This document shows, one piece after another, positions 34,341-44,262 of a stretch of 64,000 nt of DNA. Numbering within the stretch: position 1 is the first letter of the stretch; every line of letters starts with the position of its first letter. Origin of the DNA: Gemmatimonadaceae bacterium. GTDB taxonomy: Bacteria; Gemmatimonadota; Gemmatimonadetes; Gemmatimonadales; Gemmatimonadaceae. The translations under genes were made by a program, and so were the position numbers. The stretch is from positions 62,001 through 126,000 of the forward strand of contig JADZCT010000037.1 in NCBI GenBank assembly GCA_020851455.1, in the 5' to 3' direction. The notes beneath the pieces were generated by a model. It was not told the origin of the DNA, searched no databases, and saw only the letters and a list, made by a program, of their open reading frames with translations.

Positions 34341-36277
34341 TTGAGCGCGGCGTGGGCTCTGCGCGCCGCCGATTCCACGGCTTCGTCAACGATCCCGTGC
34401 TCGAGCCACGCGTGCTCTCCCGCCAGCACGCGCTGGGCCAGCCGGTACATCGCGATGTCGTGCGCGCCAGAGAGTGCGTCGAAGAGCGCCTCGATGCGGC
34501 CCCGCGCCTGTCGGCAGAAGGCGTCGGCCAGTTCCACCGCGCCGCTTGCCGCGGCGGCGTCCGCCGTCGAGCCGGGCCCGCCGCTCGCCGCCATGCTCGC
34601 CGCCTTCGCGCACGCGGCCGTCATTGCGTACAGCTCCGCGCCAATGTCAACGGCACGGAAGAGGACCATCTGCCGTTTCTCCAGCCCAGGCCCGAACCGC
34701 AGCATCGCGTGGAACAGCGCGCGGCCCAGCCGCTTGGCTGCACGCGCCACGTAGCGCGCGTGGTGGGCGAGCGGGCCGAAGCCCGGTGGCTTGCGCAGCA
34801 CCGGCACCCACAGACTGGGGTACCACATCGCGTAGAACGGGGCTGCGCGGAAGAGCGCCGATAGCCGCTGCTTCAACGTCGAGTCGGGCGCGACGATCGG
34901 GAACGCCATCGAGAAATGGTGGTCAACCGCCTCCCGGGCGATGAACAGCCGCATGATCTCGCTCGACCCCTCGAAGATCAGGTTGATGCGCGCATCGCGC
35001 ATCATGCGCTCGATCGGGATCGGCGGCTCCCCGCGCGCGCGAAGCGAGTCGGCGGTCTCGTAGCCGCGGCCCCCCCGGATCTGGAGCGCGTCGTCAACGA
35101 TCCGCCATCCGTTCTCCGTGTTCCACATCTTCGCGATGGCCGCTTCGAGGCGGATGTCCGCGCCGCGCTCGTGCAGGCCTGTCGTGAGCGACGACACCGC
35201 GTCGAGCGCGAAAGTGTCGGCGGCCATCCGCGCGATCTTCTGCGCGACGGCGTCGTGCTTTCCCACGGGCTGGCCCCACTGCACGCGCTCCACCGCCCAG
35301 TCGCGAACCCAGCGCAGAATCGCCTTCGACGCGCCCGCAACGCCAGCCGGGATCGTCAACCGCCCGGTGTTGAGCGTGGTCAGCGCAAGCTTGAGTCCCT
35401 TCCCTTCGCCCCACAGTACGTTCTCGGCCGGCACGCGCACATCGGTGAAGCGTATCCAGCCGTTCTCGAGCGCCTTGAGGCCCATGAAGCGGCAGTGGTG
35501 CAGCACTTCGATCCCCGGCGAGTCGGCCTCGACGATGAACGCCGTAATCTGCCTGCGCGGCTTGCCGCCCACGATCCGGTCCGGCGTGCGCGCCATCACC
35601 ACCATCAGCTCGCAGCGCGTGCCGTTGGTGCACCAGAGCTTCTCGCCGTTGATGATCCACGACTTGCCGTCGTCGGCGAGCGTCGCCGTGGTGCGCATGT
35701 TGGCCGGGTCGCTCCCCACGTCCGGCTCGGTGAGGGCGAACGCGGTGATCGCTCCTTTCGCGATGCGCGGGAAGTAGCGCCGCTTCTGTTCTTCGGTGCC
35801 GGCGAGCGCCAGGGGCTGCGGCACGCCGATGCTCTGCGACGCCGAGAGCAACGCCACGAGGTTCCCGCACCTGGCGGCAGCCAGCGACATCGCCTCGGTG
35901 TACGCGTGCATCGAGAGACCGAGGCCGCCGTACTCGCGCGGAACCTTCATGCCCAGCGCGCCAATCTCCCGCAGGCGCTGGATGTTGGCGTCGCTTATGC
36001 GACCAACGCGGTCAACCTCGTCGGCGTCGTACTGCGCGAGGAACGCGCGAAATGCGTCCAGGAACGGCTTTGCGCGCGCTGCTTCGGCGGGATCCTCGTC
36101 CGGGAACGGTGCGACAATCGAGGCGTCGAATCGTCCCATGAAGAGCCCCGCCACGAAGCTCGGCCGCGTCCACTCCGTCTCGCGCGCCGCTTCCGCCACG
36201 GCCCGTGCCTCGTCCACCGATGCCGCGCCATTGGGCCCGGCGCTCCCGCCCGCGCGATCGTTTCCGGCTTCAGCCAT
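34313..36277 (-). CDS. Acyl-CoA dehydrogenase (VLCAD/ACAD9-like, with C-terminal extension)
   Basis: A 654-residue FAD enzyme of beta-oxidation. N-terminal helical domain, then the FAD/substrate motifs FALTEPDVGSDPANMRTTATL and WIINGEKLWCTNGTRC, FMGLKALENGWIRFTDVRVP, and LQIRGGRGYETADSLRA. The catalytic base is the Glu of INLIFEGSSEIMRLFIA. A further ~190 residues (from AVDHHFSMAFPIV) form an extra helical domain, as in membrane-associated very-long-chain dehydrogenases. ATG 36,277 has GGGAGGAGG upstream. It is co-directional with SURF1, 21 nt downstream of that gene. Confidence 0.92.
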   Translation of the reverse strand: MAEAGNDRAGGSAGPNGAASVDEARAVAEAARETEWTRPSFVAGLFMGRFDASIVAPFPDEDPAEAARAKPFLDAFRAFLAQYDADEVDRVGRISDANIQRLREIGALGMKVPREYGGLGLSMHAYTEAMSLAAARCGNLVALLSASQSIGVPQPLALAGTEEQKRRYFPRIAKGAITAFALTEPDVGSDPANMRTTATLADDGKSWIINGEKLWCTNGTRCELMVVMARTPDRIVGGKPRRQITAFIVEADSPGIEVLHHCRFMGLKALENGWIRFTDVRVPAENVLWGEGKGLKLALTTLNTGRLTIPAGVAGASKAILRWVRDWAVERVQWGQPVGKHDAVAQKIARMAADTFALDAVSSLTTGLHERGADIRLEAAIAKMWNTENGWRIVDDALQIRGGRGYETADSLRARGEPPIPIERMMRDARINLIFEGSSEIMRLFIAREAVDHHFSMAFPIVAPDSTLKQRLSALFRAAPFYAMWYPSLWVPVLRKPPGFGPLAHHARYVARAAKRLGRALFHAMLRFGPGLEKRQMVLFRAVDIGAELYAMTAACAKAASMAASGGPGSTADAAAASGAVELADAFCRQARGRIEALFDALSGAHDIAMYRLAQRVLAGEHAWLEHGIVDEAVESAARRAHAALNQATRSRLN

Positions 36278-36298
36278 GCTGCGCCTCCTCCCGAATGA

Positions 36299-37027
36299 CT
36301 AGCGCCTCGCGTCGTGAATCGCGAGAGTCACGCCGCCAACCACCGCGATGACCGCAAACCCGAACCACTGCACGGCGTAGCTGAAGTGCGGGCCTTCGTC
36401 GAGGACTGGCTCGCTGAGGCGCACCGGCACGGAGTCTGCGCGCAGCGCGCTATCGGAGGTCTGCACGAGCAGGTACGGGGCGACCGGCGCACCGGCGAGG
36501 CGCGACGCCGTCGTGCTGTCGAGACGCCGCAGGATGCGAAGCGCCGTGTCGCCGCAGGTCACCGGGATCGCCGCGGCCGCCGCGCCGCAGAACGCAGTCC
36601 ACGTTTCCACGTACCCCCTTACAGTCGCGGTGTCGCTCTCGCGCCATCTCGCCAGATCAACCGTCCTGGCATCGGGCGAGTACACCCATCCCCGATCCAC
36701 CACCAGCAGGCCTTCGAGCCCCTCGACCCGCATCGGCGTGAGCAGGTTCACGCCCGGCGATTCCTGGCGCATTCGTGCGGCCCAGGCGAACTCGCGCGGG
36801 TACTCCAGCGTCCCGTGCGCCTGTACGGTCCGGTAGTGGCCCGCGCCGGTATCGGCGGGAAGCTGCGCGATTGGGACAACGGGCTCGCGCATGCGGGAGA
36901 GGAGGAGCGCGTTGAATGCGCGACGCTCGTTCAGCCGCCGGATCTGCCACACGCCGAGCCGCGCGCACGCGAAAGCTGCGATCGCGGCAATCGCCAGCAA
37001 TACGATGGTGCGTGGACGGAGTGACAT
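36299..37027 (-). CDS. SURF1-family cytochrome oxidase assembly protein
   Basis: A 242-residue protein with an N-terminal membrane helix (IVLLAIAAIAAFACARLGVWQIRRL), which contains the SURF1 signature GxWQxxR. A periplasmic domain has YRTVQAHGTLEYPREFAWAARM, GVNLLTPMRVEGLEGLLVVDRGWV and YLLVQTSDS. A C-terminal helix follows HFSYAVQWFGFAVIAVVGGV. SURF1 proteins deliver haem during assembly of haem-copper oxidases. No oxidase genes are in view. It is divergent from the large Ig-like lipoprotein gene. Confidence 0.92.
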   Translation of the reverse strand: MSLRPRTIVLLAIAAIAAFACARLGVWQIRRLNERRAFNALLLSRMREPVVPIAQLPADTGAGHYRTVQAHGTLEYPREFAWAARMRQESPGVNLLTPMRVEGLEGLLVVDRGWVYSPDARTVDLARWRESDTATVRGYVETWTAFCGAAAAAIPVTCGDTALRILRRLDSTTASRLAGAPVAPYLLVQTSDSALRADSVPVRLSEPVLDEGPHFSYAVQWFGFAVIAVVGGVTLAIHDARR

Positions 37028-37118
37028 TCGCGAGTGCGGCTGGCACCGGGTGCAGGAAATGCCCGAAAGCTACCCGCCGGGCGGCGGGCAGAGTCCAACT
37101 CCCCGGAAACCGCTCTCT

Positions 37119-37142
37119 CTTACGTGACGCGCGTCACGTAAG
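37119..37142. promoter_or_regulatory. Perfect 24-bp palindrome, probable operator
   Basis: The half-site CTTACGTGACGC is followed immediately by its exact reverse complement, with no spacer. It lies in the 263-nt divergent region between SURF1 (minus) and the Ig-like lipoprotein (plus), about 92 nt from the SURF1 start. The TTACGTGACG core and 12-bp half-site size suit a TetR-like or other dimeric regulator. Which one is unknown. Confidence 0.6.
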
Positions 37143-37290
37143 ATAGGGACACCGCGTCCCTTGTAAGCGGACGCCCACAGGCCGTACGTTAGGTGCTCCG
37201 GGCGCGGGCTCTGGCGGAGGGAAGCCGGAGCCCCCGGCCCGTTGTTGGCAGGGCATGATACATCGCACCCCCATCAGGCACGGAAGCCAT

Positions 37291-40200
37291 ATGCACCCGA
37301 CCCGTAGCGGAGCAGCCCACCTTCGGAGCGCAGTGATCGCGGCAGCGGCGATAGCCCTTTCGACGCTGAGCTGCGGGCGTGAGCCCACGGCGCCTGCAGG
37401 CGGCGCGGGGATGGTGGTTCGCTCGCAGGGGATCGCGTTCTCGACCGAGTTTCCGGCCGCGTTCCCCGCATTCCAGGCCGCCGGCGGCGCGAGCGGCGTC
37501 GTTGACGTGGCCAAGGTCAGGATCCTGCTGCACAACCCTGACGGCACCGTTGCGCTCGACACCCTCGTGACATTCCCCGCGGGCTCGAGCGAGTTCCAGC
37601 TCACGCTCACGGTACCGCTGCCTGCGGGCTCGCCCGCCTCGGGCGTGCCGATGTCGCTGGACCTGGACTACCAGAACGCCGCGGGCGAGGTGGTCTTCCA
37701 CGGCGGCCCGGTGACGGTGACGGCGGTGCCGAGCACGGCTGGGGGTGGCGCGCCGCCGCCGTCGGCTGTGACGATCCCGATCAAGTACACGGGCCCCGGC
37801 TCCAATGCGGCCTCGGTGAGGATCAGCCCAAGCTCGCTGACGGTGAACACTGGCGGCGCTTTCAGCTTCGCGGCGCAGGCGCTGGACGCGAGCGGCGCGG
37901 TGCTTGCCGGCACACCGGTGCTTTTCTCGGTGAGCGACCCGTCGAAGGCAACGATCGGCGGGGCGTCGGGGAGCGGAACGGCCGGGAGCGCGCGGGCCTC
38001 GGTGACGGTGACGGCCACGCTGCTCACGGGGCAGGTTGCCACGGCGGCGCTCACGATCGTATCGCCACCGGCTGGCGTGGCGCTCGTCTCCGGCGGCGGG
38101 CAGACGGACAAGGCGGGCTCGACCCTGGCGAACCCCGTGGTGGTGCGCGTGACGGCGGCCGACGGCGGCCCCGCGGGTGGCGTGACGGTGACCTTTGCCG
38201 CGGGCCAGGGTGGAACCGCGACGCCAGCCACGGTGACCACGGGCGATGACGGCCTGGCGCAGACGTCGTGGAAGCTGGGCCCGGGCGCGGGCGCCCAGAC
38301 GCTGACGGCGAGCGTGGCGGCGGTCGCGGGGCCGGCCGGCCAGGTGGCGGCCAGCGCCACGGCGCTGCCGCTCGACCCCGCGCGGCTCGACGTGGTCACA
38401 GCCCCTCCGGCGTCGGTGGCCGCGGGCGATGCGTTCGGCCTCGTGGTGCGGGCAGTGGACGAGACAGGGGCGCTGGCGCCCGCGTTCACGGGCACGGTGA
38501 CCGTTTCGGCGAGCGGTGGAACGGGCGCGCTTCAGGGCACGACATCGGTGCAGGCAGTCGCGGGCGTCGCGACGTTCGCGGGCCTCAAACTCACGGCACC
38601 CGGCACGTACGCCATCACGGCGAGCGCGTCGTCGCTCCAGTCGGTGGCGGTGGGCACGGTGGCGGTGACGCCGGGCAGCGCCGCGCACATGGCGTTCACT
38701 GCCTACCCGACAGGCTCGGTGGCCGGCCAGGAGCTCGGCGCGGTCGCGGTGACCGTGCGTGACGCCCAGGGCAACGTGGCAACGTCGTTCACGGGCGACG
38801 TTACGATCAGCATCGCGGCGTCAGTGGCCGATGCCGCCCTGGGCGACTCCTCTTCGGCCCACGCCGCGAACGGAATCGCCGCGACGCCAGACCAGCAGGC
38901 AGCGGTAACGCTGCTCGGCTCGACCAAGGTCAAGGCCGTCGCGGGCGTGGCCACGTTCAACGGCCTGCAGATCAATACAGCAGGGCGCCACGCGCTCGCG
39001 GCGTCGGCCGACGGGCTGCCTTCCATCACGGGGCCCGCCTTCCCGGTGGCGGCGGGCCCCGCCACCACGCTCGCCCTCGCCTCGGGCGGTGGCCAGAGCG
39101 GACCCGCGGGGAGCCCGCTGCCCAGCCCCATCGCGGTGCATACGACGGACAGCTACGGCAACGGCGTCGCCGGAATCACGGTAACGTTCGCGCCCGTGGG
39201 TGGCGGCTCGGTGGCGCCCGCCGCGGTGACGAGCGATGGCAGCGGCGTCGCAAGAACCACGTGGACGCCCGCGGCCGCCCAAGCCAACACGGCCAAGCTC
39301 AACGTCACGGCGCCGGGCCTCTCGCCAAGCCCGCTCGTCGTCGCCGCCAACCTCACCGGAGGAGGAGGCAGCGGCGGCGTGCTCCGCACTTGGAACGGCA
39401 CGGCGAGCGACGACTGGAACACCGCGGCCAACTGGACTCCGTCCGGGGTGCCGGGGGCCAGCGACTCGGTCAAGATCCCGGGCGGCGCCCCCAACGCGCC
39501 CAGTCTCACGACCGCGGCCACCATCGCCAACCTCGACATCGCCAGCGGCACCCTGCTGCAGGGCGCGGCCGGCCTCAACCTCACCATCAGCGGATCGCTG
39601 CTGCTGCCACCCGGAACGGGAATCACCGGTGGAGGCACCATCACGCTTACCGGCACGGGCACCATTGGGCGCAACCCCGCCTACAGCTACGCCGACTACT
39701 CGGGAGAGGTGTACGCGAACGTCTTCGTAGCAGGGAGCGCCAACTATTCCGTGAGCGGACCGATGGAGGTGGACGGCAACCTGTCGCTCGGAGGGTCCGG
39801 CACGCTCACGCTCAACGGCCAGTCTCTCCAGGTTGACGGCGATTTTAAGACAGCCGCAGGCGGTCGCCTCAAGATGACCGATGCCAACGACTACCTGCTC
39901 GTCTATGGAAGTGCCACGTTCGCCGGCGGAAGCACCTCCGGGCTCCTCACGGATGGTGAGTTGGAGGTTGGCGGGGACTTCACCGAAGCGGGCAGCGTGC
40001 CGGATGCGTTCGCGCCATCGGTAAACTTCGTGACCACGCTGAGCGGATATTGCGACTGCAACGCGGTCAGGTTCGCGCGAGAACCGGGTATTGCATTGCG
40101 CGCGCCACGCGAAGTCGCCGCTCCTCGTGACGCCGTTTCAGTGAGCACCGGTGCCGCCCGTGGCCGGAGCCGCACCACGGGTGCGTTCGGGCGAATGCTG

Positions 40201-42315
40201 TCGCGGCGGTTGCCGCCAGAAGCGCAGCAGCGCCATGTCAAGGCGGAGCAGGCGCTCGCCCAGCGTGATGCCGCACGCAAGCGCGCACAAGAACGCGGCG
40301 CGGCAGCCAGGATGCAGGCCGCGGCGGCACGTGCCGCGAAAGATCAGGGCATGCGCGCGCGCAGGACGGCTCGCGACCAGGCACGCGCGGAACGAAGGGC
40401 CGCCGCCTACGCCGCCCGCGGCCTCCCCGTGCCCTCGATGACCGCACTGATGGCGCCGCGCCGAAAGGCCGGGAGGGCGACACGGGCACCCATACTGGCG
40501 ATGGCCAGCCAGATGACCGGCATCACGGTGTCGTTCCAGCATCCAGCTACGTCGTTCTTCAACGAACTGAATGCGTACGTTGATGGCACCATCGTGCTGG
40601 CGAGCAACGTGGGCGTCGCCGCGTCTCTCTACGCCTCCGGCGAGGCGAGCACTACGACTATCGCCTCCTCCGGCGGCTATGTGCTCACAGCGCACGGCGC
40701 CGATCTTTACGGCAGCCCCACGTTCGACAACGTGCCGTTCGTGCTCATGGATGGAGCGGACGTGTACGGGATGTCCTACGTCAGGTTCGTGAACATGGAT
40801 CCGACCAAGGATCAGTTCACGCTCATCCGGAGTGGCGATGAACTCGATGGCGCGCCATACGACCTCAGCGGCTGGACTTTCGAGACCGTTCCCTCGACCG
40901 GCCACTTCGTAAAGGTGGTAGACACCAACGCACCCGCCACGCCGTTCACCGTCATCGTGGACGGCGCCAACGTGGAGTACGGCGGCGGGTACTACCCGAA
41001 CATCTACGTGGACGGCATGCTCATGGCCACCGCGGCCGGCGAGGCCTGGCCAGGCGACCGCACGTGGACCGGCGCGGTGAGCGGCGACTGGACCGACTCC
41101 GGTAACTGGGGCGGTGGCGGCACGCCCTTGATGCTCGACAATGTCACCGTCGCAACAGCCGCGTTGCACGACCCCGACTTCTCCGACAGCGCGGCACCGC
41201 TGGTGATCTACCTCAGCAATCTGACCGTCGCGGCGGGGCGGCAGATCGTACTGGCGAGTACGGGCCTGTACATTTTCGGCAACGTCATAGCGTCAACCGA
41301 TGACGTTCCCGCAATCTCCGGGGGAGACTGCGACTGCGGCGGGTTTGTCGCGCTGGTCGGCGGAACGCCTACCGTAGCACGTTCGATTACCGGACGGTTT
41401 ACCGGCTTCGTCATACCAGGAGGCAACTACAACGTTTCGGGAAAGGTCATTGCGGATGTGTTCATAGACATCGTCAGCGACGGCAACCTCACCGTAAACA
41501 GCGGGAAGCTTTACCTGGGCGACTCTGACGGCGATGGCGCGCTGCTATCCACGACGGACGGCGGTACGCTGACGATGACCAACAGTTACGATGAAGTCTT
41601 CGTCGCGGGCGGCTTGCATTTCGATGGCGGCAGCACGGCCAACCTGCTGACGGCAGGCACCATCACGCTGATTCCCTCAACGAACGACGGCTACGGCAGC
41701 GCGTGGCTGGACGCATTTGCGGGCTCGTTCACGCCGAGCGGGACGCACGCATTGGTCGTTGCCGGGCCCAGCAGCGACGGAGCCACCCTATCGCTCGACC
41801 CGGCCAGCTTCCTGAACGACCTCCATATCGCGGCAGGCTCAGGCATCAGCACATACGGCGACCTCACCGTGAAAGGCACCATGGCGCGCGACGGAGGCGC
41901 GGCAGCCGTGTTCATTGACGGGTACAGCGCGGACGGGCCAGCCCAATACGCCACAATCACGGCATCGGGGCTGTCGTTCTCATCGGCGGCAACCACGAAC
42001 GTTTCTGGCGCGCTCATCGTCTTGACCGGAACGGGCAGCGCAGTGTTCGACAACGTTGCATTCACGGGGAGCGTCACGGGCTGGGGAGGCACTTACGGCG
42101 ACCTGGCCTTGTTCAACGTGAACCGTGCCGTCGGCACCTTCACCTTCACGGGGCTCGACTTCAGCGGCATGCCGACAGCATCCGCGACCGACCACTATGT
42201 GACCAACCTGGGCGCCGCTAACATCGCAATAATGAGCGCCAACCCGTCGTCAGCGACCTCGGGCGTCGAGTGGGTGGCGAAGAGCACTGGATCGGTCGCA
42301 TGGTTCACGCCATAA
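37291..42315 (+). CDS. Giant Ig-like repeat lipoprotein with Arg/Ala-rich insertion
   Basis: A 1,674-residue surface protein. ATG 37,291 (GGAAG upstream; ATG 37,255 also possible) gives a lipoprotein signal ending TLSC at Cys28. Residues ~40-690 hold bacterial Ig-like domains, with VRISPSSLTVNTGGAFSF, GGVTVTFAAGQGGTATPATVTT and GNGVAGITVTFAPVGGGSV as repeat signatures. Two long beta modules follow, each opening with a W-DW-NW motif (RTWNGTASDDWNTAANW and DRTWTGAVSGDWTDSGNW). They resemble the parallel beta stacks of adhesins. In the first module a loop after TLSGYCDC carries an Arg/Ala/Gln-rich helical insertion (about 933-1,060). No barrel or sorting signal ends the protein. An adhesive surface role is inferred. 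Confidence 0.85.
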   Translation: MHPTRSGAAHLRSAVIAAAAIALSTLSCGREPTAPAGGAGMVVRSQGIAFSTEFPAAFPAFQAAGGASGVVDVAKVRILLHNPDGTVALDTLVTFPAGSSEFQLTLTVPLPAGSPASGVPMSLDLDYQNAAGEVVFHGGPVTVTAVPSTAGGGAPPPSAVTIPIKYTGPGSNAASVRISPSSLTVNTGGAFSFAAQALDASGAVLAGTPVLFSVSDPSKATIGGASGSGTAGSARASVTVTATLLTGQVATAALTIVSPPAGVALVSGGGQTDKAGSTLANPVVVRVTAADGGPAGGVTVTFAAGQGGTATPATVTTGDDGLAQTSWKLGPGAGAQTLTASVAAVAGPAGQVAASATALPLDPARLDVVTAPPASVAAGDAFGLVVRAVDETGALAPAFTGTVTVSASGGTGALQGTTSVQAVAGVATFAGLKLTAPGTYAITASASSLQSVAVGTVAVTPGSAAHMAFTAYPTGSVAGQELGAVAVTVRDAQGNVATSFTGDVTISIAASVADAALGDSSSAHAANGIAATPDQQAAVTLLGSTKVKAVAGVATFNGLQINTAGRHALAASADGLPSITGPAFPVAAGPATTLALASGGGQSGPAGSPLPSPIAVHTTDSYGNGVAGITVTFAPVGGGSVAPAAVTSDGSGVARTTWTPAAAQANTAKLNVTAPGLSPSPLVVAANLTGGGGSGGVLRTWNGTASDDWNTAANWTPSGVPGASDSVKIPGGAPNAPSLTTAATIANLDIASGTLLQGAAGLNLTISGSLLLPPGTGITGGGTITLTGTGTIGRNPAYSYADYSGEVYANVFVAGSANYSVSGPMEVDGNLSLGGSGTLTLNGQSLQVDGDFKTAAGGRLKMTDANDYLLVYGSATFAGGSTSGLLTDGELEVGGDFTEAGSVPDAFAPSVNFVTTLSGYCDCNAVRFAREPGIALRAPREVAAPRDAVSVSTGAARGRSRTTGAFGRMLSRRLPPEAQQRHVKAEQALAQRDAARKRAQERGAAARMQAAAARAAKDQGMRARRTARDQARAERRAAAYAARGLPVPSMTALMAPRRKAGRATRAPILAMASQMTGITVSFQHPATSFFNELNAYVDGTIVLASNVGVAASLYASGEASTTTIASSGGYVLTAHGADLYGSPTFDNVPFVLMDGADVYGMSYVRFVNMDPTKDQFTLIRSGDELDGAPYDLSGWTFETVPSTGHFVKVVDTNAPATPFTVIVDGANVEYGGGYYPNIYVDGMLMATAAGEAWPGDRTWTGAVSGDWTDSGNWGGGGTPLMLDNVTVATAALHDPDFSDSAAPLVIYLSNLTVAAGRQIVLASTGLYIFGNVIASTDDVPAISGGDCDCGGFVALVGGTPTVARSITGRFTGFVIPGGNYNVSGKVIADVFIDIVSDGNLTVNSGKLYLGDSDGDGALLSTTDGGTLTMTNSYDEVFVAGGLHFDGGSTANLLTAGTITLIPSTNDGYGSAWLDAFAGSFTPSGTHALVVAGPSSDGATLSLDPASFLNDLHIAAGSGISTYGDLTVKGTMARDGGAAAVFIDGYSADGPAQYATITASGLSFSSAATTNVSGALIVLTGTGSAVFDNVAFTGSVTGWGGTYGDLALFNVNRAVGTFTFTGLDFSGMPTASATDHYVTNLGAANIAIMSANPSSATSGVEWVAKSTGSVAWFTP

Positions 42316-42360
42316 GGTCCCCGCGGGCGCGTCCAGCCGCGCGAGCGCAGCGTCGGTGAA

Positions 42361-42396
42361 GCAGGAGGGGCGCCCCGATCGGGGCGCCCCTCCTGC
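42361..42396. terminator. Strong bidirectional terminator
   Basis: A perfect 16-bp stem (GCAGGAGGGGCGCCCC and its complement) has a 4-nt loop, GATC. It lies between the convergent Ig-like lipoprotein and DUF72 genes, 46 nt after one stop and 27 nt from the other. Confidence 0.88.
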
Positions 42397-42422
42397 GTTC
42401 TCGTCAAGATCCAGCTCGGGAG

Positions 42423-43313
42423 TCACAGCAACCTGAGCTGCTCACCCATCTCGTCCGGCCGCACGACGCGCTGCCCCAGCTCTTCCGCGAGCATGCGCAG
42501 CGTAGCGGGACTGTGCCCCGCGAAGTGGTTGTTCACGTACCCGTACACCGCCCTCACCCGGCCCGCCAGACCGCGCAGTGTGCGCGCCCAGCCGATCACG
42601 TCCTTCGTGCGATCAACCTGCACGCGCGAGTAGTCCACGATCGTTCGGTCTGGCCCCATCCACCGCACGTACGCAAAGTCCGCCGTGGGTTCCTCTGCGA
42701 GCTTCTGGAGGACGTTGCGCGGAACCCACCTGCCGTCCGAGAGCGCGAGCGCCACGCGGTACTCGCGCAGCAGCGACAGCACGCCCTCGTTGATCCACCG
42801 GCGCTGGCGAAACTCCACCGCGAAGTCCTGCTCCGGCGGGAGGAGCGGCAGGAACGAAGCAAGGGCGGGCAACTCCGCCGGCCCGAAATCAGGACCTAGC
42901 TGGATCAGGATCGGTCCCAGCTTGGAGCCGAGTTCCCGCGCAGAATCGAGGAAGGCGAGCAACGGATCGCCCGCGTCACGCAGCCGGCGCTCATGCGTGA
43001 TCTGCTGCGGGAGCTTGAGCGCGAAGGTGAAATCATCCGGAGTTCGCGCGCGCCACCCCTGCACCACTGCCGCCGGAGGAATCGCGTAGAAGGTCGAGTC
43101 AACCTCGACGGTATTGAACGCTCGTGCATAGGTGGAGAGGAACCGCGGCGGCCTGGTTCCAGCCGGATAGAACGGCCCCACCCACCCATCGTAGTTCCAC
43201 CCCTGCGAGCCGAGCCGGATCACGCCCGGTCTCACGGGTGCGGCATGCTGCTGCGCGGCCGGCTCCTGCCGGCTGCGCGCATCCTCCTGACGGCCTTGAC
43301 GGGCGTCTATCAT
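42423..43313 (-). CDS. DUF72 (YecE-like) family protein
   Basis: 296 residues, TIM-barrel-like. Family motifs are IRLGSQGWNYDGWVGPFYP, FNTVEVDSTFYAIP, FTFALKLPQQITHERRL, LIQLGPDFGP, FAVEFRQRRWI and YGYVNNHFAGHSPATLRML. The biochemical function of DUF72 remains unknown; it is widespread and cytosolic. The first ~28 residues are polar and probably disordered. It is divergent from the SPFH gene, 40 nt between starts. Confidence 0.93.
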   Translation of the reverse strand: MIDARQGRQEDARSRQEPAAQQHAAPVRPGVIRLGSQGWNYDGWVGPFYPAGTRPPRFLSTYARAFNTVEVDSTFYAIPPAAVVQGWRARTPDDFTFALKLPQQITHERRLRDAGDPLLAFLDSARELGSKLGPILIQLGPDFGPAELPALASFLPLLPPEQDFAVEFRQRRWINEGVLSLLREYRVALALSDGRWVPRNVLQKLAEEPTADFAYVRWMGPDRTIVDYSRVQVDRTKDVIGWARTLRGLAGRVRAVYGYVNNHFAGHSPATLRMLAEELGQRVVRPDEMGEQLRLL

Positions 43314-43353
43314 GATGATATCACTTCGATACCCTCAACACGGTAACAGAATA

Positions 43354-44223
43354 ATGTTCCGCGAAACCGAGTTCCGCCCGGCACGGGGCTTTCCGGCCCT
43401 GTTCTCCCTTGTCCTGCTCATCGCCCTCTCGATTGCGACGCTGATAGTGGCGGTCGCAACGCAGTCGGTGCCACTGGTGGTCGTGGCGCTGCTCGGGTTC
43501 ATCGTCGCGGCGATCTCACTCGGAGGGTGCTTCATCGTGAACCCCGGCGACGCCAAGGTGCTGCTCCTCTTTGGCGACTACCGCGGCACGGTGAAGAAGC
43601 CTGGCTTCTGGTTCGCCAATCCGTTCCTCGCGAAGAAGCGCATTTCGCTCCGCGCCCGCAACTTCGAGACGGCGAAGCTCAAGGTGAACGACGCGCGCGC
43701 AAACCCGATAGAGATCGCGGCAATCGTGGTGTGGAAGGTGGTGGAGACCGCCGAAGCGCTCTTCGAGGTGGACGACTACCAGAAGTACGTCGCGGTGCAG
43801 AGCGAGAGCGCGGTGCGCACTGTTGCGCAGGGATACCCGTATGACTCGCACGCCGAGGGCGAGCACTCACTCTCGACCCACACGGACGAAATCTCGGGGT
43901 CGCTCAAGGCGGCGCTCCAGGATCGCCTGGCGCGCGCGGGCGTCGAGATCATCGAGGCCCGTATTTCGCACCTCGCCTACGCGCCTGAGATCGCGCAGGC
44001 AATGCTGCGCCGGCAGCAGGCGACCGCAATCATCGCGGCGCGTTACAAGATTGTGGAAGGCGCCGTCGGAATGGTGGAGAATGCGCTCGAGATGCTGAGC
44101 GCGAAGGGCGTTGTGCACCTTGACGAAGAGCGCAGGGCGCAGATGGTGAGCAACCTCCTCGTCGTGCTCTGCTCCGAGCGCGACGCGAGCCCGGTGGTGA
44201 ACGCGGGTTCCATCTACCAGTAA
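43354..44223 (+). CDS. SPFH/band 7 domain membrane protein
   Basis: 289 residues. Two adjacent N-terminal hydrophobic segments ([23 protein letters not shown] and [24 protein letters not shown]) anchor the protein. The SPFH domain follows: [56 protein letters not shown], and [16 protein letters not shown] coiled-coil region runs through [26 protein letters not shown]. Such proteins assemble oligomeric scaffolds in the membrane. The adjacent small Arc-like gene 39 nt downstream is a frequent partner. ATG 43,354 chosen; the frame is open 42 nt further upstream. Confidence 0.9.
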   Translation: MFRETEFRPARGFPALFSLVLLIALSIATLIVAVATQSVPLVVVALLGFIVAAISLGGCFIVNPGDAKVLLLFGDYRGTVKKPGFWFANPFLAKKRISLRARNFETAKLKVNDARANPIEIAAIVVWKVVETAEALFEVDDYQKYVAVQSESAVRTVAQGYPYDSHAEGEHSLSTHTDEISGSLKAALQDRLARAGVEIIEARISHLAYAPEIAQAMLRRQQATAIIAARYKIVEGAVGMVENALEMLSAKGVVHLDEERRAQMVSNLLVVLCSERDASPVVNAGSIYQ

Positions 44224-44262
44224 CGGGCCTCACGGCAGCCGACCTGAGGACCCGCACACACG

